Notes under the pieces: generated by a model | Databases searched by the model: none | What the model was told of the DNA's origin: nothing | What the model saw: only the letters and a program-made list of their open reading frames with translations | Position numbers and translations under genes: made by a program | Shown: positions 1 through 10,173 of the stretch, one piece after another | Numbering within the stretch: the first letter of the stretch is position 1 | Layout: each line of letters begins with the position of its first letter | DNA from: Geomonas subterranea | Lineage (GTDB): Bacteria; Desulfobacterota; Desulfuromonadia; Geobacterales; Geobacteraceae | Reading direction: 5' to 3' | DNA length: 64,000 bases | Assembly: GCF_019063845.1 (NCBI RefSeq) | Contig: NZ_CP077683.1 | Coordinates: 2,046,001 to 2,110,000 of the forward strand

Positions 1-3000
1 CGTCCGTCCACACCGGTCCCGAGAGAGCCGCGGGTGTTGTCGCCCCACCCCCAGACGGTGCCGTCATTCTTGACGGCGTAGGAATGGTTGGGGCCGGCAG
101 CGATACGCACCACCCCCGACAGGCCGGCTACCTGGACCGGCGTGTTGCGCTGGGTCGTGGTGGTGCCGTCGCCGATCTCGCCGAAGGGGTTGTACCCCCA
201 GGCCCAGACGGTGCCGTCGGACTTAAGTGCGAGAGTGTGGGAATCCCCCGTCGCTATGGCAACGACTCCTGAAAGGGTGGTGACCTTCGCGGGCACCTTG
301 CTGGTGGCTGTGGAGCCGGTACCGAGCTTCCCCGAGGCACCGTCGCCCCAGGTCCAGACGGTCCCGTCGCTCTTGAGAGCTACCGCGTGTGACGAACCAG
401 CCGAGACCGCTACCACTCCGGTCAGCGAGTTGGTCTGTACCGGGCTCAAGCGGTTGGTGAGGGTGTTATCGCCAAGCTGGCCGGACAAGTTGAATCCCCA
501 CCCCCAGACCGTGCCGTCGTTTTTCAAAGCCAGGGTGTACCCGGTCCCGGTAGAAACAGCCGCCACCCCCGTGATGCCTGCGTGAACCGGCGTCAGGCGC
601 TGGGCCGTGGTGCCGTCACCCATGGCGCCGGTACTGTTGCTTCCCCACCCCCAGACCGTGCCGTCGCTCTTGACCGCGGCGCTGTGCCAGTAGCCCGCGG
701 AAATGCCGACCATGCCCGTTAGCCCCGACACCTGGTGCGGAGCAGGCTGATTGACGAGGGTGCCGTCGCCTAATTGCCCGTAATCGTTCTTGCCCCAGCT
801 CCAGACCGTTCCGTCATCTTTCAGCGCCAGTGTATGGTTGTAGGCATCCACGGAAATCCCCCCTGTTAAGACGGGGTTGGCGGTCGCCGTCATGCGGTAT
901 CCGGCGGTGCCGTCGCCCAGGGCGCCGTCAACGTTGTCGCCCCAGGTGGAGAGTGTGCCGTCCCCCCTGAGCACGGCGCCGGACCAATTCCCGCTGGCGA
1001 TGAGCGGCAGGTCCGGGCCCGCAGGCTGGAATTTCGCAAACACCAGGCGTTCCGTGGTCATGGCCAGGGTGCATGCCGCCACCCCGGTGCAGGCCCCACC
1101 CCATCCCGCAAACACCGAGCCGGCTGCTGGGGTAGCCGTCAGGGTCACTTCCGTGCCGAAGTCGTAGATCTGGGAGCAGCTGCCAGTGCACGGGATTCCA
1201 GGCGAGAGCTGGACCGTTCCCGAACCGGTTCCGTGGGGGCGATTCAGGGTGAGCGTGGTGGTCAGCTTTTTAAATCCGACGCCCACTTCCCTGGTGCCGT
1301 TCATGGTCACCGTGCAGCCACCGGTACCGGAGCAGGCACCGCCCCAGCCGGTGAAGACGGAATCAAAGCCGGCTGAAGCGCTCATGGTGACCACGGTGCC
1401 CGGCTCGAAGGAAAGGCTGCACGGGCCGGAACAGCTTGCGCCGCTGGAGAAGTCGACCCTGCCGGTCCCGTTGTCGGTGTAGGCGAGCTCCAGCGGCTCG
1501 TGGACGCGGAGCACCGTCTCGGCCAGATTATGGGTACCCGACGCGTCGCGCAGTTGTAGCGTGAACGGGAAGGTGCCGCTGGCGGTCGGGGTGCCGGTGA
1601 TCGCCTGGGTAGCCGCGTCGATTGCGAGCCCTGGCGGCAGTGCCCCGGCCGCCAGGGAGGCCGTGTAGGGAGCCGCGCCTCCTTTTACCGGCAGGCTCCG
1701 GCTGTACGGCTTCCCCTTCACCGCCACCGGAAGGGGCTCCACGACCAGCGGCTCGGTGTAGACGCTGACAAGCATGCCCCGGTCAAAGGGACGGGAAACG
1801 TAGAGCGCATCGTTGTTGTCGAGGGTTAAAGCTATGATGATGTAGCCCTTGGTGCTGCCGGTTATCTCCTTGGTCCAAAGGATGGTGCCGGCCGCGTCCA
1901 GCTTGGCTATGGCATACCCCGTCCCGGATCCGGTGTAAAAACTCCCTGCAGCGTAGATCTGCCCCTTCTTCCCGACGGCAAGACTCCTGATGGTCAGCTC
2001 GTGTCCGTTCACGCCGTTCACCGGAACCACCTTGGACCAGACAAACTCCCCCTGTGGGGTGTACTTCACCAGGCGCAGCCCCTCGCCAGACACATACACC
2101 GAACCATCTGCGCCCGCAGCTACCGCAGTCGCGATCCACCAGTCACTACCGGTCGCTTCGCTGTAATTTCTGGACCAGAGCAGCGTTCCGTCCGGGCTGT
2201 ACTTCAAGGTCTGGTACTGGTACCGGTACCAGCCGTCCGCGCCGTGAACGCCGCTGGTGCCGCCCAGGTAGACGTTTCCGGAGCCGTCCAGGGCGACCGA
2301 GAAGATGCGGTCGACATCGGCGGCATGAAGGCTGGTCGACCAGAGCTGGTTCCCTGCGGCATCGTACTTAACCAGCAGTGCGTCGTGAAGGTAAGGGTAT
2401 CCGTAGGTGTTGTATCCCGCGACATAGGCGTTGCCGGCCGCGTCGACGACGACCCCCGTGGCGGTGTCCACCTTCCCGTCGCCGAAGGTGCGGTTCCAGA
2501 GCTGGTCCCCCTGCGGGGTGTACTTGATCGTGGCGAAGGGGACGTCGGTAAAGAAGTCTATGACGGAGGTCGGGTCGTGAACACCGCCGGTGACGTAGAC
2601 GCTACCGCCACTGTCCAGCGCCACCCCCCGGGCCCACTCGTCGTTACCGTTGTGGTAGCTCTGGCTCCAAAGCGGTGAACCCGAGGGACCGAATTTCACG
2701 GTAAGGTAATCCCCCTGTGCGCCGTTTTCCACTCCGCCGGCCAGGTAGGTGTTGCCTTCTCCATCCACGGACACCGCGAACGGGAAGCTGTTCGTGGGGG
2801 CGCGGCTGGTCATGGCGCGCTCCTCGATGACCTGGTCGCTGGTTACACGGACTGAGTACTGCTTGGTACTGTTGCGCCCTTCCGCGTCGGTAACGGTGAT
2901 ACCAAAGGGATAGCTGCCCGGGTTTCCCGGGAATCCTGATATCTCGCCGCTGCCGCCGTTCAAGGTAAGGCCGTCGGGAAGAGTTCCGGAACTGAGCGAC

Positions 3001-4706
3001 CAGGTGTAGGGAGCGGTGCCGCCGGCGGCTTGAACGTACTGCCGGTAGACGTGGTTCAGGTTCCCCTCGGGGAGGTAGCTGGAAACGTTCAGCGAGGGGA
3101 CGAAGGCCACTCCGGCGGGCGATGAGAACTTCAGGTAGTGCACCGGCTTGGGCATGAAGTAGAGGGGGGTGGCCCACGAGGCGGTGAAGATGCCGTCGCC
3201 GGCGATGAGGTCGGGGAAGACGCCGTCATCGTGGAGCGTGACGCTATCTCCCACCGAAGTGGTCACCGTCACCGCCCCTGCGGGACTGCCGCAGTTGATG
3301 CTCAGCGCGGAGAGCGTGTAGGTGCCGGAGGTAAAGGGGAAGTAGTCCGGGTACTGCAGGGGGATCAGCAGCGGCTTGTCACTGCAACTGAGGGCCCCCA
3401 GGGCGCTGATGCGCCGGCCGGTCAGGGTGTCCTCCGTCAAGGAGGAGACCTTGTCGCCACCGGCGAGAATGAGGTTACGGATCTCGCGCCAATCCCGGGC
3501 CGGCTGCTGCGCCTTGAGCAGGGCGGCGAGGCCGGATACGTGCGGCGCAGCCATCGAGGTGCCGGAGAGCGTTCCGTAGCCGCCGGAGATGTTCCAGGTG
3601 TTGACGGCAGGGAGGGTGCTCAGGATATCGACCCCGGGCGCCCCGACGTGAACGGAATGGCTCCCGTAGTTCGAGAAATAAGCTTCGCCATCGTTGTGAT
3701 CGGTCGCCGCCACCGCGATGACGTTGGGAAGGTCGTAACGCGCCGGGTAGCTGGGGGTGCTGTCGATGTCGGTACTGTCGTTTCCGGCAGCAGCGACGAA
3801 AAGGATGTCGCGCTGCGCGTCGATGGCGTCGTAAAGCGCCTGGGAGTAGGCACCGCCCCCCCAGCTGTTGTTGGTTGCCACGATGTTGGCGCCTGCGTCC
3901 TTGAGCGCCTTGATGTGTTCCAGGCACTGGACCGCGCCGGCGGTGTCGCCGGCCCCATTGGCCCCCAGGAATTTGCAGGCGGTGAGCTTCACGTTCCAGT
4001 TGAGCCCGGCCACGCCCAGACCGTTGTTGCCGCGCGCACCGATGATGCCGGCGACATGGGTGCCGTGGCCGTGGTCATCGAATGGGCTGGAGTCCTGGTT
4101 CACGACGTCCAGGCCGCCGCCGGTCCAGACGTTGGCCGAGAGGTCGGCATGGGTGTGGTCGATGCCGGTATCGATGATGGCCACAACCACGTCACTGCTC
4201 CCCGTGGCCAGGTCCCAGGCGGCTGTCGCATTTATGTCGGCTCCCGGCGTGCCTCCGGTCTGCCCCGTGTTCCGCAGCGCCCACTGCTCCATGAACCTCG
4301 GGTCGTTGGGCTGCTGCAGGACCGAGTACAGGAAGTTCGGTTCCGCGTACTCCACCTCGGGCTCCCCCCGGTACTGCTTCAGCGCCTCCTCGACGCTCAT
4401 CCCCTTTTTCAGCTTCACGTGATGCAGGCGCAACCGGGGAAACTCCCTGACGACGGTCCCTCCCCGCCTGCCGTGCACGCTTTTGCTATTTTGTCCGGAC
4501 GTACCCGCCTTGAATTTGACCAGCAGTTCGTCGCTTTTGTATTTCGGGTGCTGCGCCTTTGGTTTAGAGGGGTCCAGCAGGGAATACCTGCCGTCACCTT
4601 TTCGGTTCCCCGGCGCGGACTTGCTGTCAAAGCCCCCATGGGCGACGGTACAGCTGAGAAAGATGATGAGAAGCGTAAGGCTCTTCATTCCGAAGACCGG
4701 TCGCAT
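1..4706 (-). CDS. Secreted S8 (subtilisin-like) serine protease with propeller, Ig-like, InlB-type and RCC1 repeats; 3' end outside window
   Basis: The frame is open from ATG 4706 to the left edge (1568 codons), so the C-terminus is missing. A strong SD (AGGAGGGGG) lies just upstream; an in-frame ATG at 4688 is the alternative. A signal peptide (about residues 1-24) is followed by an inhibitor-like prodomain (about 55-125) and a peptidase S8 domain with Asp179 (IIDTGID), His214 (HGHGTHVAG) and Ser384 (SGTSMAAPH). Then come an Ig-like domain (about 540-615), beta-propeller repeats (about 630-970), a second Ig-like domain (about 985-1060), two InlB-B-type repeats with paired cysteines (GGAC/GGC) and at least seven RCC1-type units (DGTVWGWG...LGDGT) from about 1240 onward. 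Likely exported and cell-surface or extracellular. The protease call is secure; the role of the repeat tail (binding, anchoring) is inference. Confidence 0.9.
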   Translation of the reverse strand, partial: MRPVFGMKSLTLLIIFLSCTVAHGGFDSKSAPGNRKGDGRYSLLDPSKPKAQHPKYKSDELLVKFKAGTSGQNSKSVHGRRGGTVVREFPRLRLHHVKLKKGMSVEEALKQYRGEPEVEYAEPNFLYSVLQQPNDPRFMEQWALRNTGQTGGTPGADINATAAWDLATGSSDVVVAIIDTGIDHTHADLSANVWTGGGLDVVNQDSSPFDDHGHGTHVAGIIGARGNNGLGVAGLNWNVKLTACKFLGANGAGDTAGAVQCLEHIKALKDAGANIVATNNSWGGGAYSQALYDAIDAQRDILFVAAAGNDSTDIDSTPSYPARYDLPNVIAVAATDHNDGEAYFSNYGSHSVHVGAPGVDILSTLPAVNTWNISGGYGTLSGTSMAAPHVSGLAALLKAQQPARDWREIRNLILAGGDKVSSLTEDTLTGRRISALGALSCSDKPLLIPLQYPDYFPFTSGTYTLSALSINCGSPAGAVTVTTSVGDSVTLHDDGVFPDLIAGDGIFTASWATPLYFMPKPVHYLKFSSPAGVAFVPSLNVSSYLPEGNLNHVYRQYVQAAGGTAPYTWSLSSGTLPDGLTLNGGSGEISGFPGNPGSYPFGITVTDAEGRNSTKQYSVRVTSDQVIEERAMTSRAPTNSFPFAVSVDGEGNTYLAGGVENGAQGDYLTVKFGPSGSPLWSQSYHNGNDEWARGVALDSGGSVYVTGGVHDPTSVIDFFTDVPFATIKYTPQGDQLWNRTFGDGKVDTATGVVVDAAGNAYVAGYNTYGYPYLHDALLVKYDAAGNQLWSTSLHAADVDRIFSVALDGSGNVYLGGTSGVHGADGWYRYQYQTLKYSPDGTLLWSRNYSEATGSDWWIATAVAAGADGSVYVSGEGLRLVKYTPQGEFVWSKVVPVNGVNGHELTIRSLAVGKKGQIYAAGSFYTGSGTGYAIAKLDAAGTILWTKEITGSTKGYIIIALTLDNNDALYVSRPFDRGMLVSVYTEPLVVEPLPVAVKGKPYSRSLPVKGGAAPYTASLAAGALPPGLAIDAATQAITGTPTASGTFPFTLQLRDASGTHNLAETVLRVHEPLELAYTDNGTGRVDFSSGASCSGPCSLSFEPGTVVTMSASAGFDSVFTGWGGACSGTGGCTVTMNGTREVGVGFKKLTTTLTLNRPHGTGSGTVQLSPGIPCTGSCSQIYDFGTEVTLTATPAAGSVFAGWGGACTGVAACTLAMTTERLVFAKFQPAGPDLPLIASGNWSGAVLRGDGTLSTWGDNVDGALGDGTAGYRMTATANPVLTGGISVDAYNHTLALKDDGTVWSWGKNDYGQLGDGTLVNQPAPHQVSGLTGMVGISAGYWHSAAVKSDGTVWGWGSNSTGAMGDGTTAQRLTPVHAGITGVAAVSTGTGYTLALKNDGTVWGWGFNLSGQLGDNTLTNRLSPVQTNSLTGVVAVSAGSSHAVALKSDGTVWTWGDGASGKLGTGSTATSKVPAKVTTLSGVVAIATGDSHTLALKSDGTVWAWGYNPFGEIGDGTTTTQRNTPVQVAGLSGVVRIAAGPNHSYAVKNDGTVWGWGDNTRGSLGTGVDG

Positions 4707-5060
4707 ACCCCCTCCTAAGACAAGTCGGCTCGAGCCGCAGGATAACCATCACATGACACTGCCCCGAGCGCACAGACTAATGGATGCGGAGCACCAAGTC
4801 AAAAGAAAAGCTAATGTGCACGGGCACTTTATCGTTCTTTAACCGCTGTTTTCGTTTTTCCTGATCCCGATCCGCAGACACTCCCTCCGTTGGCAGGAAA
4901 GCAGAGCCAGCCGGGTCGCTTCCCCCCCAGCACCGGTGCGGACGAAACAAGGCCCTCCCCGTTGCAATCCCCGCGATCCCGGTTACCTTTTCCCGGTCAT
5001 GCGCCTGTCATGTGACACTTCGTGATCGAAGGACGCCCGAAGAGTGAAAGGAGGTCCACG
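4707..5060. other. Intergenic region between divergent genes
   Basis: This stretch separates the divergent protease gene and the small secreted protein gene, so promoters for both should lie here. I see no clear sigma-54 element, hairpin terminator, RNA gene or repeat. Only the SD of each flanking gene stands out. Confidence 0.5.
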
Positions 5061-5387
5061 ATGAAGAGCACAGTGTTGCGCATCGCCCTGATCGCTGTTT
5101 TCCTCGCGCCCCCAGCGCACGCGCTTATCGGCGTGAACCAGTGCGGTCCCGGCACCAAGCCCCCCGCCGGGATCCGCTGCGGCCACGACCAACTCCTCCT
5201 TGGCTACCGCGACGCCGCAGGGACCTGCGTCTGGGCCTGCTGCCCACCCAACAGCGACGGCCAGACCTACGACTGTTCCGCAGAACCCGCACCGTCGGAC
5301 TTCAAGCTCGACCTGCGCAGCGTTGCGCCGAAACCGTGGCGGGGCGTCTTTACCCCGGCACCGTCCTTTGAAAAGCCTGATCAATGA
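5061..5387 (+). CDS. Small secreted Cys-containing protein of unknown function
   Basis: 108 aa. The ATG at 5061 is chosen over an upstream GTG (5022) because AAAGGAGG sits 6-7 nt before it and translation then opens with a typical signal peptide (MKSTVLRIALIAVF, cleavage near HA-L, about residue 22). The mature part has six cysteines in three clusters (NQCGPG, IRCGHD, TCVWACCPP...YDCS), suggesting disulfides in the periplasm or outside the cell. No family recognised. It stands alone between the protease gene and a CsbD-like gene. Being a real gene is supported by SD, signal peptide and codon use; function is unknown. Confidence 0.65.
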   Translation: MKSTVLRIALIAVFLAPPAHALIGVNQCGPGTKPPAGIRCGHDQLLLGYRDAAGTCVWACCPPNSDGQTYDCSAEPAPSDFKLDLRSVAPKPWRGVFTPAPSFEKPDQ

Positions 5388-5557
5388 ACCTGGTTTATTG
5401 GTTCCAGAAAATTTGCCGTTATATCAGTTCCACCTTATATTCATCGTCACAACATAACACTATGTTTCGATGAACGGTACGTGGTAAGATAACGATGTAG
5501 TGGCGGATAAACTTCAACAGGTAAAACGAAGTAGCGGCGCAAGCCGGGAGGTAGGCC

Positions 5558-5773
5558 ATGAGATCCAGCACAAGGGATACATCAAAGGGTATACTTCATG
5601 AAACAAAGGGCAAAGTGAAGGAAACTACCGGCAAGATCTTCGGCAACGTTTCGCTGGAAGCCGAAGGCAAAGCGGAGAAAATAGCCGGTAAGGTGCAAAA
5701 ACACGCCGGCAAGGCGGAAAAAAACATCGAAGAAGACCTCGATGTGAAGGAAACCCGTCGCGGCAAATACTAA
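5558..5773 (+). CDS. CsbD-like stress protein
   Basis: 71 aa, very hydrophilic and lysine/glutamate rich. Repeated GK-V/I motifs (KGKVKETTGKIFGN, EGKAEKIAGKVQ) are characteristic of the CsbD family of small general-stress proteins, usually 60-70 aa. GGGAGG-type SD (GGGAGGTAGGCC) precedes the ATG. It is a single-gene unit closed by the hairpin at 5797-5825. In other bacteria the family is stress-induced and cytoplasmic, with no known enzymatic function. Confidence 0.8.
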   Translation: MRSSTRDTSKGILHETKGKVKETTGKIFGNVSLEAEGKAEKIAGKVQKHAGKAEKNIEEDLDVKETRRGKY

Positions 5774-5796
5774 TCTGATTGATTAGCGGATACAAC

Positions 5797-5825
5797 AAAG
5801 GGACGGCAACCGCGCCGTCCCTTTT
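5797..5825 (+). terminator. Rho-independent terminator after the CsbD-like gene
   Basis: Perfect stem AAAGGGACGGC / GCCGTCCCTTT with a 6-nt loop, followed by T-rich sequence. It lies 24 nt after the CsbD stop. In the other direction it would also serve the minus-strand zinc-ribbon gene that ends at 5890, so it is probably bidirectional. Confidence 0.8.
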
Positions 5826-5889
5826 CTTTTGCCTGAATAATCCCTCCCCGCCCCCCGCATGGAGACGTGGCGATCAGGTGGGCGAGCCC

Positions 5890-6153
5890 TCAATCGGGCA
5901 AGGGGGTACCGCAGTAGGGGCAGGCCTTGCAGGAAGGATCGAGGTAGCGCCCGCAAGGGGGAAAGGTGCACTGCTTCGGCTGCTTTTTCGTTACCGGCCG
6001 CGACTGAAACTCATCGGCGTCCTTGAGCGGCGTGGGGGGGACCGGGTCGCTTTGGGCGGCCTCCTTGAGGGGAAGGCACTCCAGTGCCTCCTCCATCTGG
6101 AGGCGGCGTTTCTCCACGTTCTTGGCTTTCTTCAATTTACCGTTTTTCGACAT
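5890..6153 (-). CDS. Small protein with C-terminal zinc-ribbon-like motif
   Basis: 87 aa. The N-terminal half is charged, beginning MSKNGKLKKAKNVEKRR, and the middle is proline rich. The C-terminus carries CTFPPC...CKACPYCG, a five-cysteine cluster resembling a zinc ribbon. No enzymatic domain is visible. SD is weak. A hairpin followed by T5 (6172-6200) lies 20-47 nt upstream of the ATG on the same strand, so the gene may be attenuated. Function unknown. Confidence 0.55.
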   Translation of the reverse strand: MSKNGKLKKAKNVEKRRLQMEEALECLPLKEAAQSDPVPPTPLKDADEFQSRPVTKKQPKQCTFPPCGRYLDPSCKACPYCGTPLPD

Positions 6154-6171
6154 CTCGACATTTCCAGACGC

Positions 6172-6200
6172 AAAAAGGGGTTACCTGGCTGGGTAACCCC
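6172..6200 (-). terminator. Minus-strand intrinsic terminator or attenuator upstream of the zinc-ribbon gene
   Basis: Read on the minus strand, GGGGTTACC-CAGCCA-GGTAACCCC is a perfect 9-bp stem followed directly by TTTTT. It ends a minus-strand transcript just before the ATG of the 87-aa gene. No minus-strand gene lies in the 400 nt upstream, so it is either a 5'-leader attenuator or the end of an unannotated short RNA. Confidence 0.6.
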
Positions 6201-6615
6201 TGCTTTGTCATTTTTGGGGCAGCTTAAACCTGTGGTTATCATCTTCACGCTTGGCCTATCCAGGAACCGATGTTCCGCCAGCTATAGCACACATCCAGCA
6301 TCCACGCAACTTTCGGCTTCCCAACGCGTAAAGGGGACAGGCACCTGCGGAGCCAGTCCCCTTTGAATCCTGTAGCAGCGCACGGGGTGATGATTGGACA
6401 AGCAGATGGTGGAACTCTCACAGCATCAGTTGCGTACTGAATCAGCAAAACGCATCTCTGACTGTCGCGCCTCCCGTTCTACGTCATAGCGAACTTCCTT
6501 TTACGAAATCACCTACAAAGGATCAATTATTAGCATGATATAAATTGCGCTATACCAAATCAACACCAAGCTGCACGCGAGCCAGTCTCAATCTCATTCC
6601 ACACAGGAGTATACG
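6201..6615. other. Non-coding stretch upstream of the hybrid kinase
   Basis: No convincing coding frame. It contains the REP-like palindrome at 6330-6364 and an A+T-richer stretch (about 6480-6560) that probably holds the kinase promoter. No sigma-54 consensus was recognised. Confidence 0.4.
6330..6364. repeat. REP-like palindrome
   Basis: AAAGGGGAC ... GTCCCCTTT form a perfect 9-bp outer stem. Inside is a GGC/GCC inner stem separated by one mismatch and a short loop. From memory, similar palindromes with GGGGACAGGCACC...GAGCCAGTCCCC arms are dispersed in Geobacter-group genomes. No second copy was noticed in this window. Confidence 0.5.
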
Positions 6616-9600
6616 TTGCCAGTGCCGCCACTCCTCAAGCAACAGCGCCCCCTTCTGCTGTTAATCCTAATGGCCGCCGGTCTTGCCGGCAACTACTTCA
6701 AGTTCACCCTATTCCTCAACATAGACTTTCTCTTCGGCAGCATCTTCGCGATGCTGGCCCTCCAGGCCCTGGGCTGGGGCCGCGGCGTCCTCGCGGCAGT
6801 GGTCATCGGCAGCTACACCTACTTCCTGTGGAACCACCCCTACGCCACCATCATCCTCGTAGCCGAGACCGCGCTGGTCGGGTTCCTGATGCAGCGGCGC
6901 CGTCTGGGCCTGATCGTCGCGGACGGGCTGTACTGGACCCTCCTCGGCATGCCGCTGGTCTTCCTTTTTTACCACGTGGTGATGCAGGTCCCCTTGAGCA
7001 ACACCTACATCGTCATGACCAAGCAGGCGATCAACGGCATCGCCAACGCCATCGTGGCCCGGCTCATTTTCACCGGTTTCGCCCTGAGCACGAGGTCGGT
7101 TCGCATCTCGTTCGCGGAGATCATCGCCACGCTGCTGGCCTGCTTCGTCCTGGCCCCGTCCCTGATACTGCTGGCCATCGGCTGCCGCAGCGAATTCACC
7201 GAGACGGATCGCACGATCCGGCAGGGGCTGCTGCAAGATATAGGGAGGGAGGCGAAGCGCTTGGAGACCTGGGTCGACAACCGGAGGGAGCCGGTCGTGC
7301 AGCTTGCCGTGACGGCAGCCTCCCACTCTCCCCAACAGGTACAGCCTCTCCTTGAGCAGGCCACCAAAAACGACCAGAATTTCAGGCGCATGGGACTCCT
7401 CGACCGTGATGCGACGACCACCGCCTTCTGGCCCTTGGTGGACGACATGGGGCAGAACTGCATCGGCAAGAATTTTGCCGACCGTCCTTTCATCCCCCAA
7501 ATGAAACAGACGCTAAAGCCGAGGCTCACGGAAGTGGTAATGGGACGGGTGGGGACGCCCGCGCCGGCTGTTTCCGCAGTAGCCCCCGTGGTGAGGAACG
7601 GCCGTTACGACGGCTACGTTATCGGCGTACTGAGCCTGCAGCAGGTCAAGGAACAGTTGGACAAGGTTTCAACCAACAGCGACATGCTTTACACGCTGCT
7701 GGACAAAAACGGCAGGGTCATCATGAGCAACCGGCCCGGGCAGCAGGTCATGACCGCGCTGCAAAGGGGTGACGGAACCTTCAGTAGCCTCGACGGGGGG
7801 ATAAGCCAGTGGGTGCCGGTCGCGGCCCGGAACGTCCCGGTATCGGAACGGTGGAAGAAATCCTTCTACGTCGCCGAGGCTACCATCGGCGACCTCGCTG
7901 AATGGAAGCTGATCCTGGAGCAGCCGGTGGCCCCGTTCCAAAAGCGGCTCAACGACAGCTACACCGGAAAACTCGCCATACTATTCGTCATACTTCTCCT
8001 GTCGCTCGCGCTCGCCGAACTGTTGAGCCGACGCATCATGGCAACCCTCGAAGACCTGCGCAGGATCACCAGCGACGTCCCGTCGAAGCTGGCATCCGGC
8101 GGGAGCGTCACCTGGCCTGAGAGCGCCATCACCGAAACCAGCGACCTGATCGCCAACTTCAAGGAGATGAGCGGCAGCATCGAGCAGTACCTGGCGGAGC
8201 TCAAGCAACTGAACGACTCCCTGGAACAACGGGTCGAGGAACGGACCCGTCAGGTGGAGAGGCTTGCGAGCGAGCAGCGCACCATCCTGAGCACCATGCC
8301 CCTGGGCGCCTGCCTGATCATGGACCGGAAGATCCACATGACCAACCCCGCCTTCGACAGGATCATGGGGTTCAAACCGGGTGAGACGTTGGGCAGGGAC
8401 ACATCGATGCTGTACGCGGACCCGGGGTGGTACCAGCGGGTGGGAGAATCGGGATACCTGGCGCTCGAGGAGGGGGAAATCTACAGCTCGGATGTCCAGA
8501 TGAGGCGCAAGGACGGGTCGCGGATCTGGTGCAACATCGTAGGGCAGATGGTCAACCCGGGCGTGCCGGCGGACGGGTCCATCTGGATCTTTCAAGACAT
8601 CACGGAGCGAAAGGCGATGGAATCGCAACTGCGCGCCAGCGAGAGCCACTACCGCCTGCTCACCGAGGACGTGGCCGACGTGGTCTGGAAACTCGACGGG
8701 GAGTTCCGCTTCGCCTACATAAGCCCCGCCGACGAGAAGCTGCGCGGGTTCCCGGCGGCAGAGGTCCTTGGTCACACCATCTTCGAGCAGACCACCGAGG
8801 CGTGCCATGACGCCATAACCGCGGCGATGGAATCGCACGGCGTTGACCAGGCGGCCTGCACCTCCCTCGAGATCCAGCAGCGTTGCAAGGACGGGTCCCT
8901 GATCTGGACCGAGGTATCGATCACTCCGGAGCGCGACGGAGACCGGGCGGTAACGGGGTACCACGGCATCACCAGGGACATCACGCAAAGAAAGCAGGCG
9001 GTCCAGCTCGAGCAGCAGTTGCTGCACGCCCAGAAACTTGAAAGCCTCGGGGTGCTGGCCGGCGGCATCGCCCACGACTTCAACAACATCCTCATGGCCA
9101 TAGTGGGGAACGCGGATCTGGCGCTGATGCGCACGCCCGAGGGATCGGCCGTGGCCGACAACCTGCACCGGATCCAGGATTCGGCCGCCCGGGCGGCGGA
9201 CCTGACAAAGCAGATGCTCGCCTACTCGGGCAAGGGGAAGTTCGTCGTGCAGACGGTGGACCTGAACCGGCTCATCGAAGAGCTGGTGCACCTGTTGGAG
9301 GTCTCGATCTCCAAGAAGGTCACACTGACCCTCGACCTGCACCGGCCGCTGCCGCTCACCGACGCCGACCCGACGCAACTGCGCCAAATCGTCATGAACC
9401 TGGTGATAAATGCCTCCGAAGCGATAGGGGACGCCACCGGGCACATCGTCATTGCGACCGGCTGCGCGGAAGGCAAACAGCTACGGCTGCAAGGGGGGCA
9501 GCAGGAGGCGGAACTGAGCGACGCCCCTTACATCTACCTGATGGTATCCGACAACGGCTGCGGCATGGACCCGGAGACGCAGGCGAGGCTCTTCGACCCG

Positions 9601-10173
9601 TTTTTCACCACGAAGTTCACAGGACGGGGACTGGGGATGGCAGCGGTACAGGGGATCGTGAAGGGCCACAAGGGGGCCATCAGCATCGACAGCAAGCCGG
9701 GCCAGGGGACGATCTTCAAGGTCTTCCTACCGGCCGGAGCCCCTGCCACGACGCTAGTTCAAACCGGCTCAACCGCAGCGGCGCAATCTCATGGCAGCGG
9801 GACCGTGCTGCTGGTGGACGACGAGGAGAACGTGCGCAGCGTCGGAACCCTGATGCTGAGGCACCTGGGATACACCGTACTGCAGGCCAGGGACGGGCTG
9901 GAAGCGCTGAAGATCTTCAAGGAGACACAGGGGATAACGTTCGTGCTCCTTGACCTGGTCATGCCCCGGATGGACGGCAGGGAGTGCCTGCGCGAGTTGC
10001 GCCGGCTTGCGCCTGACGTCCCCGTGATCATGTCCAGCGGTTATAATGAGCAGGAACTGGCGAGGGAATTCGGCGACATCGTCCCCGAGGGGTTCCTGCA
10101 AAAACCCTACGACGTGGCCGCCCTACGGGAAACGGTGGCGAGATCGTTGCCGGGGGAGGGTGTCACAGCCTGA
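6616..10173 (+). CDS. Membrane hybrid sensor histidine kinase (dCache-like, two PAS, HisKA/HATPase, receiver)
   Basis: 1185 aa from a TTG start with CAGGAG 9 nt upstream; a GTG at 6622 is possible. The N-terminus has a bundle of hydrophobic helices (about residues 10-200). An extracytoplasmic sensing region (about 210-450) resembles a Cache domain, with [15 protein letters not shown]. Next are a further TM helix (about 455-475), a HAMP-like linker and coiled coil, and two PAS domains (about 560-670 and 680-795). The kinase core has phospho-acceptor His820 in IAHDFNN and an ATPase lobe with DNGCGMD and [13 protein letters not shown]-terminal receiver carries Asp1113 ([11 protein letters not shown]). 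Input is unknown. The gene overlaps the convergent chemoreceptor gene by 11 nt. Confidence 0.92.
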   Translation: MPVPPLLKQQRPLLLLILMAAGLAGNYFKFTLFLNIDFLFGSIFAMLALQALGWGRGVLAAVVIGSYTYFLWNHPYATIILVAETALVGFLMQRRRLGLIVADGLYWTLLGMPLVFLFYHVVMQVPLSNTYIVMTKQAINGIANAIVARLIFTGFALSTRSVRISFAEIIATLLACFVLAPSLILLAIGCRSEFTETDRTIRQGLLQDIGREAKRLETWVDNRREPVVQLAVTAASHSPQQVQPLLEQATKNDQNFRRMGLLDRDATTTAFWPLVDDMGQNCIGKNFADRPFIPQMKQTLKPRLTEVVMGRVGTPAPAVSAVAPVVRNGRYDGYVIGVLSLQQVKEQLDKVSTNSDMLYTLLDKNGRVIMSNRPGQQVMTALQRGDGTFSSLDGGISQWVPVAARNVPVSERWKKSFYVAEATIGDLAEWKLILEQPVAPFQKRLNDSYTGKLAILFVILLLSLALAELLSRRIMATLEDLRRITSDVPSKLASGGSVTWPESAITETSDLIANFKEMSGSIEQYLAELKQLNDSLEQRVEERTRQVERLASEQRTILSTMPLGACLIMDRKIHMTNPAFDRIMGFKPGETLGRDTSMLYADPGWYQRVGESGYLALEEGEIYSSDVQMRRKDGSRIWCNIVGQMVNPGVPADGSIWIFQDITERKAMESQLRASESHYRLLTEDVADVVWKLDGEFRFAYISPADEKLRGFPAAEVLGHTIFEQTTEACHDAITAAMESHGVDQAACTSLEIQQRCKDGSLIWTEVSITPERDGDRAVTGYHGITRDITQRKQAVQLEQQLLHAQKLESLGVLAGGIAHDFNNILMAIVGNADLALMRTPEGSAVADNLHRIQDSAARAADLTKQMLAYSGKGKFVVQTVDLNRLIEELVHLLEVSISKKVTLTLDLHRPLPLTDADPTQLRQIVMNLVINASEAIGDATGHIVIATGCAEGKQLRLQGGQQEAELSDAPYIYLMVSDNGCGMDPETQARLFDPFFTTKFTGRGLGMAAVQGIVKGHKGAISIDSKPGQGTIFKVFLPAGAPATTLVQTGSTAAAQSHGSGTVLLVDDEENVRSVGTLMLRHLGYTVLQARDGLEALKIFKETQGITFVLLDLVMPRMDGRECLRELRRLAPDVPVIMSSGYNEQELAREFGDIVPEGFLQKPYDVAALRETVARSLPGEGVTA

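Noticed and set aside
3138-4718. Plus-strand 526-codon frame opposite the protease
   Set aside because: Shadow of the S8 protease, whose catalytic motifs are intact on the minus strand.
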